Of a stretch of 64,000 bases of DNA, positions 55,331 through 64,000 are shown piece by piece. The notes below the pieces were generated by a model. The model was given only the letters and a program-made list of their open reading frames with translations. It ran no database searches and had not been told where the DNA came from. Position 1 is the stretch's first letter. The number at the start of each line of letters is the position of its first letter. The translations under genes and the position numbers were made by a program. This DNA comes from Cyanobacteriota bacterium (GTDB lineage: Bacteria > Acidobacteriota > Vicinamibacteria > Vicinamibacterales > UBA2999), in the NCBI GenBank assembly GCA_019752015.1, contig JAIEMQ010000003.1, positions 1-64,000 of the forward strand, in the 5' to 3' direction.

Positions 55331-55411
55331 CCGCGGTTGATCTCAATCGAGGAAGCGACGCCGATGCACGACACCGACATCAAGGGCATCGAGACGCTCG
55401 TCGCCAGCGGC
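55331..55411 (+). pseudogene. Right fragment of the second GGDEF-HTH gene copy
   Basis: 81 bp matching 41958-42038 with about four differences. It encodes the start of the HTH domain (LISIEEATPMHDTDIKGIE). It continues the left fragment once the 800-bp module is removed. It breaks off at the GCCAGCGGC codons, where module 3 begins. Confidence 0.88.
55333..55342 (+). repeat. Right direct repeat GCGGTTGATC flanking module 2
   Basis: Second copy of the 10-bp sequence at 54533-54542. It starts 4 bp after the nucleotidyltransferase stop codon. Confidence 0.75.
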
Positions 55412-55444
55412 TCGCCACGGCGGCGCGCTCGCGCTGGAATCGCC

Positions 55445-55450
55445 TACAAT
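55445..55450 (+). promoter_or_regulatory. -10 box of a leaderless promoter (module 3)
   Basis: TACAAT, 6 bp before GTG 55457. The 15 bases from here match 36152-36166 except for two purine changes. No -35 is evident. Confidence 0.6.
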
Positions 55451-55456
55451 CGAGTC

Positions 55457-55732
55457 GTGGAACACTCGCGCCTTCCGGGTGGCGACATCGTCGAACGCGG
55501 TCTTCGCGATCTTGCGGCGTCGCGGCCGTCGGCGGCCGCCGACCTGGTGTTGATCGGTGCGCCGCGGCTCCGCCGGCTCGGACTCGTCATCCCGCTCGAA
55601 CGGGCGGCCGGCGCCGAGCATCGGCTGTACCTGCGGTTGGCGGCGGAGGATCCGCTGACGGCTCATTCGCGGTACAACGCGTTGATCCGGTGCCTGGTGA
55701 GCTTCGAGCGTGCCGCGGCATGCGGGGTCTAA
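55457..55732 (+). CDS. Small partner of a nucleotidyltransferase (module 3)
   Basis: 91 residues from GTG 55457: MEHSRLPGGDIVERGLRDLA, then PRLRRLGLVIP, AEHRLYLRLAAEDPLTAHSR and YNALIRCLVSFERA. I recall similar proteins paired with DUF6036 enzymes. There is no ribosome-binding site, and the -10 box is 6 bp upstream. It overlaps the enzyme gene by 13 bp. It is a candidate antitoxin. Confidence 0.7.
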   Translation: MEHSRLPGGDIVERGLRDLAASRPSAAADLVLIGAPRLRRLGLVIPLERAAGAEHRLYLRLAAEDPLTAHSRYNALIRCLVSFERAAACGV

Positions 55733-56241
55733 CCGGCCGCGATCAGGCGGAGCGCTTCATGCGGGCGCTGGGCAGCGCCGTCCAGCACCAGACGCGCGTC
55801 TACCTGACAGGCGGCGCCAGTGCGGTCCTGCTGGGATGGCGTGAATCCACCATCGACATCGACCTCACGTTCGTGCCCGAGGGTGACGACGTGTTCCGGG
55901 CGATTGCGCGCTTGAAAGACGAGCTCAGGATCAATGTCGAACTCGCCTCGCCCGCGCACTTTATTCCCGCGCTGCCCGGCTGGGACGGTCGCAGCCGCTT
56001 CATCGGGCAGGAAGGCCAGGTCGCGTTCTATCATTACGATTTCTACTCGCAAGCGCTCGCGAAAATCGAGCGCGGGCACGCGCAGGATCGCGTGGACGTG
56101 GCGGCGATGCTGGCCAGCGGCCTGGTCGAGCGGGCCCGTCTGCTGGACCTCTTCGAGCAGATTTTTCCCGAGCTGTACCGCTATCCGGCGATCGATCCGG
56201 AATCGTTTCGCGGTTTGGTGCGCGAAGCCGTGGCGCCATGA
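55720..56241 (+). CDS. DUF6036-type nucleotidyltransferase (module 3)
   Basis: 173 residues from ATG 55720. The active-site stretch is VYLTGGASAVLLGWRESTIDIDLTF (Gly-Gly loop, T-x-DxD). It is followed by LRINVELASPAHFIPALPGW and the FYSQALAKIERGHAQDRVDVAAML segment with the catalytic lysine region and RDRxD motif. This is the best family match of the three enzymes. A VapBC pair follows 95 bp later. Confidence 0.82.
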   Translation: MRGLTGRDQAERFMRALGSAVQHQTRVYLTGGASAVLLGWRESTIDIDLTFVPEGDDVFRAIARLKDELRINVELASPAHFIPALPGWDGRSRFIGQEGQVAFYHYDFYSQALAKIERGHAQDRVDVAAMLASGLVERARLLDLFEQIFPELYRYPAIDPESFRGLVREAVAP

Positions 56242-56336
56242 ATCCAAGGGCGATCCGCCGGGCGCATGGTCACAACAGCTCAGGTCGCGTTGGTGCATCC
56301 CGCCCCACCGGCGACACGTATGGTAAATTGTATGGC

Positions 56337-56570
56337 ATGGTCAGGACCACGGTGTACCTGCCGAGAAAACTCAAGGCGGCCGTCAAGCGGACCGCGGCGG
56401 CCGCCGGCATCAGCGAGGCGGCCTTGATTCGCACCGCGCTGCAGCGCGCGACCGAGCGGAGCATCGCGCGGCCGGCGCTGCCGCTCTTCACGAGCGGCGT
56501 ACCCGGCCTCGCACAGCGAGTCGAAGAAGCCCTCGCGGGTGACGGCGGCGCCGCCTTCGGCGAGCGCTGA
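56337..56570 (+). CDS. Ribbon-helix-helix antitoxin (VapB type)
   Basis: 77 residues. MVRTTVYLPRKLKAAVKRTA with AGISEAALIRTAL is a standard CopG/Arc-like ribbon-helix-helix DNA-binding domain. The remaining 35 residues (ending GDGGAAFGER) would wrap the toxin. It should repress its own operon and neutralise the PIN toxin encoded 2 bp later. Confidence 0.85.
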   Translation: MVRTTVYLPRKLKAAVKRTAAAAGISEAALIRTALQRATERSIARPALPLFTSGVPGLAQRVEEALAGDGGAAFGER

Positions 56571-56572
56571 TC

Positions 56573-56983
56573 GTGCTGGTCGTCGACACCAGCGGCCTGC
56601 TTGCGGCGATCGATGGCAGCCAGCGCGATCACGCCGCCTGCGCAGCGGTGATCGCCCAACACACCGGACCCTTCTTGTTGTCGCCCTTTGTCCTGGCCGA
56701 GCTCGACTACCTGCTGGCCGCGCGTGTCGGCAGACACGCCCAGGCCGCGTTCCTCGAAGAAGTCGCTCGTGGCGCGTATCAGCTCGAACCGTTTGACAGC
56801 GAAGATGTGTCTGCCGCCGGACAGCTGCTCGCCAAATATGACGCCATTGAGCCGGGGCTGGCGGATGCGTCGATCGTCGTCATAGCCGGGCGCCACCGCG
56901 TGCGCGATGTGCTGACGCTCGATCGACGGCATTTCGACGTCATGCGCCAGCTCAACGGCCGTCCGTTCCGCGTCTGGCCATAA
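56573..56983 (+). CDS. PIN-domain ribonuclease toxin (VapC type)
   Basis: 136 residues. The acidic active-site positions are visible: VVDTSGLLAAID at the start, LAELDYLL, and LADASIVVIAGR near the end. PIN toxins cut tRNA or rRNA when the antitoxin is lost. GTG 56573 follows the antitoxin stop by 2 bp. It is convergent with acs (12-bp gap). Confidence 0.87.
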   Translation: MLVVDTSGLLAAIDGSQRDHAACAAVIAQHTGPFLLSPFVLAELDYLLAARVGRHAQAAFLEEVARGAYQLEPFDSEDVSAAGQLLAKYDAIEPGLADASIVVIAGRHRVRDVLTLDRRHFDVMRQLNGRPFRVWP

Positions 56984-56995
56984 CGGCAGCGGACG

Positions 56996-58957
<1,962 letters not shown>

Positions 58958-58976
58958 CAGCGGAGTATATCTCCGC

Positions 58977-59053
58977 GGTCCGGCTAAAGCCGGACCCTCA
59001 CAGTAATGAGTGTGGGGACAGTGCTCCTGTGAGGGTCCGCCTTTAGGCGGACC
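58977..59053. repeat. Double palindrome with long fold-back between acs and the ExeA-like gene
   Basis: Stem 1: GGTCCGGCT/AGCCGGACC (58977-58996). Stem 2: GGTCCGCCT/AGGCGGACC (59034-59053). Each has a 2-bp loop. GGACCCTCACAG (58992-59003) also pairs with CTGTGAGGGTCC (59027-59038), so the whole can fold in two ways. The layout resembles BIME-type REP pairs. Confidence 0.8.
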
Positions 59054-59935
59054 TCAGCGAGTTCCGTACCAGCGGAAGCGTTTCGGCCTGAGGCGAATGA
59101 GGTCGAGCGCCGACGCCGCCGATTCGATCATCGGCGGCTCGACACGGTTGGCCGCGCGCGACGCGGCCTCCTGAAGCGCGCGCTCGCACAACAGGTTGAC
59201 GAGGCGCGGCACGCCGCCGGAGAGGTTGTAGATCACTTCAATGGCCGCGCCGCTGAACGTGACGGCGTTGCCGCCGCCAATGGCGAGGCGATGGACGATG
59301 TACTTCTCGCACTCGTCGCGCTCGAGCGGCTGCAGGCGCGCGCGCACCGAGAGGCGATCGTCGGCGAAGGTCGGCAGCATCGGCGCGCCGCCGAGGCCCG
59401 GCTGGCCCGCCAGCAGGAACTGCAGGATGCGATCCCGGTTCGACGCGAGCGTCGCGATCTCGAGCACCTGCTCCTTCGTGGCCGGCGGCAGGCTGTGCGC
59501 TTCGTCGACGATCAGCACGGCGCCCTGGCTCGTCGCCTTGAGGCGGCCGAGAAAGTCGTCGAACATCTCGAGCAACTCGGGCCGCCGCGCGCCTTGCAGC
59601 CGGCCCTGCTTCACTTCGTCCTTCGACAGCGCGCCGAGATCCTGCAGCATCAGGCGGAGGAGATCGTCCGGCGACAGCAGGGCATTGCCGAGCAGCGCCG
59701 CGCGCGACTTGCGCTCCTGCAGATCGAGCAGCGTCTTGCACAGCGTGGTCTTGCCGACGCCGAGATCGCCGAGCACCAGCATCACGAGGTCACGGCGCGC
59801 GACCGCCGCCGACAGCGCGTCGAAGGCGCGCGCGTGCGAGCGGCTGCGGTAATAAAACCGGGGATCGGGGGTCAGGCTGAACGGACGCTGCGAAAAACGG
59901 AAGACCGCAGCGTAGTCCGGCGTCGGGGGCTCCAT
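59054..59935 (-). CDS. ExeA/GspA-like AAA ATPase
   Basis: 293 residues. FRFSQRPFSLTPDPRFYYRS is the family's N-terminal motif. Walker A is GDLGVGKTTLC and Walker B is VLIVDEAHSLP. The end has GGVPRLVNLLCERAL. ExeA-type ATPases help insert the type II secretion outer-membrane pore; relatives serve transposition (TnsC/TniB). No peptidoglycan-binding domain or gspB partner is present here. The stop codon directly follows the double palindrome. Confidence 0.87.
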   Translation of the reverse strand: MEPPTPDYAAVFRFSQRPFSLTPDPRFYYRSRSHARAFDALSAAVARRDLVMLVLGDLGVGKTTLCKTLLDLQERKSRAALLGNALLSPDDLLRLMLQDLGALSKDEVKQGRLQGARRPELLEMFDDFLGRLKATSQGAVLIVDEAHSLPPATKEQVLEIATLASNRDRILQFLLAGQPGLGGAPMLPTFADDRLSVRARLQPLERDECEKYIVHRLAIGGGNAVTFSGAAIEVIYNLSGGVPRLVNLLCERALQEAASRAANRVEPPMIESAASALDLIRLRPKRFRWYGTR

Positions 59936-59971
59936 GCCAAGGCGGCTTATCGGCTCGAAGCGGTCAAATCG

Positions 59972-60445
59972 TTAGACCAATTGCACAGGTTTCTTTCTGA
60001 AGATCAGCGCTCCGAACAGGCCGCCGAGCGCGCCAAACATCGAGTTGACGACGATCGAGATGAAGAAGAACAGGAAAAAGCCGGCGCCAATGACTGGACC
60101 GGCGCCGAATTGCTCGAACAACCGGCGCATCTCAGGGGGCAAATCCGGGTTGTTCAGCACGCCCCTGACCATTTCCCCCCGCAGCGGTCCCATCGCCAGC
60201 GTGAGCGGGATGGAAATGACCGCCGCGACGAATGCGCCGATCAGGCCTGCGAACAGCCCGACAATGACGCCGTCGAGGATCGTGATTGGCTCGGGATGAT
60301 TCTGCTGCATCAGGTATGCGGCCAGCGCCCCGCCAAAGAGCACCCACGCGCAACAGCAGTTGGCGAGGTTGATCACCGGCAGTGCCGACAGCACGCCGAG
60401 GGCCACACCACCGATCAGCGCCGGTTGCGTCTTCGCTGGACTCAC
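59972..60445 (-). CDS. Hypothetical four-helix membrane protein
   Basis: 157 residues with conserved-looking NLANCCCAWVLFGGALAAYLM, a triple cysteine in the second helix region, and DGVIVGLFAGLIGAFVAAVIS. A long loop (PDLPPEMRRLFEQFG) lies before the last helices. I have seen similar small proteins in acidobacteria, without known role. GTG start; its Shine-Dalgarno-like AAGGCAG comes from the array next to it. Confidence 0.65.
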   Translation of the reverse strand: MSPAKTQPALIGGVALGVLSALPVINLANCCCAWVLFGGALAAYLMQQNHPEPITILDGVIVGLFAGLIGAFVAAVISIPLTLAMGPLRGEMVRGVLNNPDLPPEMRRLFEQFGAGPVIGAGFFLFFFISIVVNSMFGALGGLFGALIFRKKPVQLV

Positions 60446-60448
60446 GTT

Positions 60449-60475
60449 CTGCCTTCTGCCTTCTGCCTTCTGCCT

Positions 60476-60476
<1 letters not shown>
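60449..60476. repeat. Four-copy CTGCCTT (AAGGCAG) array in an intercistronic gap
   Basis: Four identical units. On the minus strand it starts within the inositol-phosphate synthase TAA and ends 3 bp before the next gene's GTG, forming the entire spacer and its ribosome-binding site. Confidence 0.94.
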
Positions 60477-61789
<1,313 letters not shown>

Positions 61790-61813
61790 CTTGGAAATAT
61801 ATCATCGACGGAG

Positions 61814-62362
61814 ATGATGTTCCTGCTGCGGATGCTGATGCGCCGGGGCCGCGGCCCGGCGATGGATCCGCTGCAAGTGTCGATGACCGGCGTGCGCATG
61901 GGCGAGCGTTTCCTGCAGATCGGTTGTCACGATCGCGCGTTGTTGTCGGGCCTTGCCGCGAAGGTGGGGCTGAGCGGGACCGCCGCGGTCGCGGCGTTCG
62001 ACGATGAGCAGGCGAAGCGCGCCGCCGCAGTCGGCGCGAAAGTCGGCGCGTTGATCGACACGCACAAGATCGAAGGGCTGACGCTGCCGTTCGACAGCGA
62101 TCACTTCGACATGGTCGTCGTCGACGACACCAACGGCACGTTCGGATCGATCGACGACGGGAGCCGCGTCGCCTACCTGCGCGACGCGAAGCGCGCAGTC
62201 CGGCACGGCGGACGCATCGAAGTGATCGAAGGCATGACGGCAAAGCGCAGCGCCGGCTACGACGCGTTGCGAGATCTGACCAGCGCGGGGTTCAAGCCGG
62301 TGCGAGTGCTTGCCGAGAAAGACGGTTTCAGGTTTCTCGAAGGACTTCGACCAAATTCTTGA
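61814..62362 (+). CDS. Small class I SAM-dependent methyltransferase
   Basis: About 182 residues from ATG 61814 (or 61817). A Rossmann core begins GERFLQIGCHDRALLSGLA with the usual SAM loop in a reduced form, then a DDEQAK acidic strand end and FDMVVVDDT. The last part (RHGGRIEVIEG) is the post-core strand. The substrate is unknown. It is divergent from ino1; the short shared gap must contain both start regions. Confidence 0.75.
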   Translation: MMFLLRMLMRRGRGPAMDPLQVSMTGVRMGERFLQIGCHDRALLSGLAAKVGLSGTAAVAAFDDEQAKRAAAVGAKVGALIDTHKIEGLTLPFDSDHFDMVVVDDTNGTFGSIDDGSRVAYLRDAKRAVRHGGRIEVIEGMTAKRSAGYDALRDLTSAGFKPVRVLAEKDGFRFLEGLRPNS

Positions 62363-62371
62363 TGCGGCGGA

Positions 62372-63022
62372 TTAGAGCGTCAGCGTGGACGGATCCTCGC
62401 CGCGCTGCAATTCGATTGACATCTGCACCGAGCCGAACGTGATCTGATCGCCGGATTCGATCGCCGTCGGCTTCGCGATGCGGGTGCCGTTGACCTGCGT
62501 GCCGTTCTTGCTGCCGAGATCCTCGACCGTCACCGACCGGCTGGTCACGACAATGCGAGCGTGCTCGCGTGACACGCTGACGTCATTCAGAAACACCTCG
62601 CATTCCCGATCGCGGCCGACCAGATGCGTGCCGACGCCGAGCGGGATTCGCTTCGCTCCGGCCGTCAGCACGGTCCTGGCGCGAGCGCGCCTGCCGAGCG
62701 GCGAACGCGAGCGCTGCTCCCGGACGTTGGCGGCGAAGCTGTAGCCGATGCCGTGGTGAGTTTTGATCGATCGGGCGGGTGACGACTTCTCGCCAAGCGC
62801 CGCGCGCAGCTCCCCGATCAGCACGTGAAGGTTGGCCTCGACGACGAACGTGTCCTGCCACAGCTCGTTCATCAACTCCTGCTTCGGCACGGCGCGCGGC
62901 CGCTGCTCGATCAGAAAGCGCAGTAAATCGTAGGCTTTCGGCGACAGGTGCACCTCGGCGCCATGGCGCGACAATTCACGGCTCTCCGTATCCAGCGTGC
63001 AGTCGGCGAAGGAATATTTCAT
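62372..63022 (-). CDS. Winged-helix (OmpR/ToxR-type) regulator with FHA domain
   Basis: 216 residues. Residues 1-98 are a transcriptional-regulator winged helix (HLSPKAYDLLRFLIEQRPRAV, ELMNELWQDTFV, IKTHHGIGYSF). Residues 120-205 are an FHA domain (HLVGRDRECEVFLNDVSVSREHARI, DLGSKNGTQVNG), which binds phosphothreonine. This suggests control by a Ser/Thr kinase rather than by a receiver domain. No kinase is adjacent. Confidence 0.9.
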   Translation of the reverse strand: MKYSFADCTLDTESRELSRHGAEVHLSPKAYDLLRFLIEQRPRAVPKQELMNELWQDTFVVEANLHVLIGELRAALGEKSSPARSIKTHHGIGYSFAANVREQRSRSPLGRRARARTVLTAGAKRIPLGVGTHLVGRDRECEVFLNDVSVSREHARIVVTSRSVTVEDLGSKNGTQVNGTRIAKPTAIESGDQITFGSVQMSIELQRGEDPSTLTL

Positions 63023-63086
63023 CCCGTTTAGAAAAACTCTAGACGGCGCTTAGGACACGCAACCCCTGGTTGGGTAACCTGCAGAC

Positions 63087-63308
63087 ATGACGGAAACCCT
63101 GACACGACGTGAACGGCAAGTCGCCGAGGCGGTGGCACGCGGTCTGTCGAACAAGGAGATCGCCGCGGAGTTCGGCATCGGCGCCGAGACGGTCAAGAAG
63201 CACCTCTCGACAATTTACAGCAAGCTGGCGATGACCGGGCGGGTGATGCTCGCCGTGCACATCGCGCGATCGATCGATGCAGAACAGCGGCCGGCAGCCG
63301 CGTCATGA
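63087..63308 (+). CDS. Stand-alone LuxR-type HTH protein
   Basis: 73 residues consisting almost only of a GerE/LuxR helix-turn-helix: LTRRERQVAEAVARGLSNKEIAAEFGI then TVKKHLSTIYSKL. There is no receiver or sensor domain. It overlaps the end of the convergent FHA gene by 6 bp. It may act as a small regulator or with a partner such as the FHA proteins beside it. Confidence 0.85.
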   Translation: MTETLTRRERQVAEAVARGLSNKEIAAEFGIGAETVKKHLSTIYSKLAMTGRVMLAVHIARSIDAEQRPAAAS

Positions 63309-63617
63309 CAGCCCGGTCGTCGTCGGCGGATCTTCCGACGCCTCGACGATGAACCAGCCCTTGACGTGACCGAACTCGATCTCGTCGCCGTCCCTCAGCG
63401 CGGACGGGACCTTGATCGTCGATCCCATGATCTGCGTGCCGTTCTTGCTCTTGAGATCCTCGAGCGTGGCGTCGGCGCCGCTGATCGTGATGCGCGCGTG
63501 ATTGCGCGAAACGCTCGCGTCGTTGATGCACACCGTGGATGCCGGATCGCGCCCGATGGTGTTCACGCCGGGCGTAAGGACGAAGCGCCGATGACCGATG
63601 CGAAGAGACCGCACCAT
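63303..63617 (-). CDS. Single-domain FHA protein
   Basis: 104 residues, nearly all one FHA domain: TIGRDPASTVCINDASVSRNHARI and LKSKNGTQIMGS, which hold the phosphothreonine-binding Arg, Ser, His and Asn positions. It closely resembles the FHA half of the regulator at 62372, so it probably arose by duplication. It reads away from the AAGGCAR array and the beta-propeller gene. Confidence 0.88.
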   Translation of the reverse strand: MVRSLRIGHRRFVLTPGVNTIGRDPASTVCINDASVSRNHARITISGADATLEDLKSKNGTQIMGSTIKVPSALRDGDEIEFGHVKGWFIVEASEDPPTTTGLS

Positions 63618-63636
63618 TTCGGGCGCATCGTATCAA

Positions 63637-63689
63637 AAGGCAGAAGGCAAAAGGCAGAAGGCAAAAGGGAAGGAGAAAGGCAAAAGGAG
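63637..63689. repeat. AAGGCAR array before the beta-propeller gene
   Basis: AAGGCAG, AAGGCAA, AAGGCAG, AAGGCAA, AAGGGAA, then decaying copies to 63689. The last part, AAAAGGAG, may serve as ribosome-binding site for the gene at 63702. Confidence 0.88.
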
Positions 63690-63701
63690 TAGTATCCGGA
63701 C

Positions 63702-64000
63702 ATGAAACGGCGCACTCTTTGCGTCATCGGACTTCTGCTGCTGGGCGCTTCATCGGTCAGCCTTGAACAATCGTCCAATGCACCTTACCGGCTCGTCCCT
63801 GGGTGGGGCACCTTACCCGGCGGCGCCACTTGGGGAGAGGTGCCAGGCATGGCAATCGACGCCCGCGGAAGGATTTACGCGTTTCACCGCGCCGACGTCC
63901 CGGTCGTCGAAATGGATCGCGACGGCAAGATCCTGAAGATGTGGGGCGAGAAGTTGTTCGCGTGGCCTCACGGCATCCGGATCGATCGATTCGGCAATCT
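63702..64000 (+). CDS. Secreted NHL/six-bladed beta-propeller protein (partial)
   Basis: The 3' end is beyond the window. Residues 1-21 are a signal peptide (MKRRTLCVIGLLLLGASSVS). The visible mature part has GEVPGMAIDARGRIYAFHR and VVEMDRDGKILKMWG then WPHGIRIDRFGNL, as in NHL-repeat propellers related to peptidyl-alpha-hydroxyglycine amidating lyase. Frame and start are clear; specific function is not. Confidence 0.8.
   Translation, partial: MKRRTLCVIGLLLLGASSVSLEQSSNAPYRLVPGWGTLPGGATWGEVPGMAIDARGRIYAFHRADVPVVEMDRDGKILKMWGEKLFAWPHGIRIDRFGN

Noticed and set aside
59054-59935. TnsC/TniB-type transposition ATPase
   Set aside because: The FxxxPFSLTPDPRF start fits ExeA/GspA, and no transposase or transposon ends are near.

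Overview
The window is a high-GC bacterial chromosome segment. Its gene content suggests an Acidobacteriota genome, probably near class Vicinamibacteria: a secreted SRPBCC-like family, carboxypeptidase-regulatory-domain outer-membrane proteins, two FHA regulators, Rhs and RCC1 giants, and many minimal nucleotidyltransferase pairs. This placement is inference from family content, since no rRNA lies in the window. No tRNA, rRNA, CRISPR array or complete IS element was recognised.

Layout. 0-4.2 kb holds a frameshifted CDP-alcohol phosphatidyltransferase, then two ORFs in which a housekeeping or membrane domain (GtrA; RlmN) runs in frame into a secreted domain. 4.2-6.3 kb holds purD (minus), rpsU with a clear terminator, and a STAS protein. 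6.3-14.8 kb is a surface-glycan cluster: a UbiA-family prenyl-phosphate transferase, a DUF362 protein, a coiled-coil/low-complexity protein and four GT4 glycosyltransferases. 14.8-21.1 kb is mixed: a secreted protein, type II asparaginase, a response regulator-GGDEF protein, a ModA-like binding protein and small membrane proteins, one of them frameshifted. 21.1-28.7 kb (minus) holds a coupled NtrC regulator and PDZ-containing histidine kinase, a TonB-receptor-like barrel and a secreted protein. 28.8-36.1 kb holds glgC, eno, gpmA, a small hypothetical, a methylmalonyl-CoA mutase catalytic subunit and an OppDF-like ATPase pair. 36.1-40.8 kb holds a nucleotidyltransferase pair, then (minus) an orphan ABC ATPase, a J-domain protein and a PilB/GspE ATPase with a zinc-ribbon tail. 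41-57 kb is accessory: a degenerate GGDEF-HTH gene, an operon encoding an RCC1 giant, an Rhs protein with an HExxH tip and a lipoprotein, a broken second copy of the GGDEF-HTH gene, two more nucleotidyltransferase pairs and a VapBC pair. 57-64 kb holds acs, an ExeA-like ATPase, myo-inositol-phosphate synthase, a methyltransferase, two FHA proteins, a LuxR-type HTH protein and the start of a beta-propeller gene.

Two things stand out. First, gene junctions repeatedly carry tiny tandem arrays of 7-9 bp units, usually three to five copies. The unit sequences belong to at least eight families. They often begin at the upstream stop codon and sometimes supply the next gene's ribosome-binding site. 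One array lies inside eno, and another forms a signal-peptide core. Second, the RCC1-Rhs-lipoprotein operon lies between an intact GGDEF-HTH gene and a decayed copy in the same orientation. That copy is split by a nucleotidyltransferase module between 10-bp direct repeats spaced exactly 800 bp apart. Three such modules occur in the window, two with a near-identical leaderless promoter.
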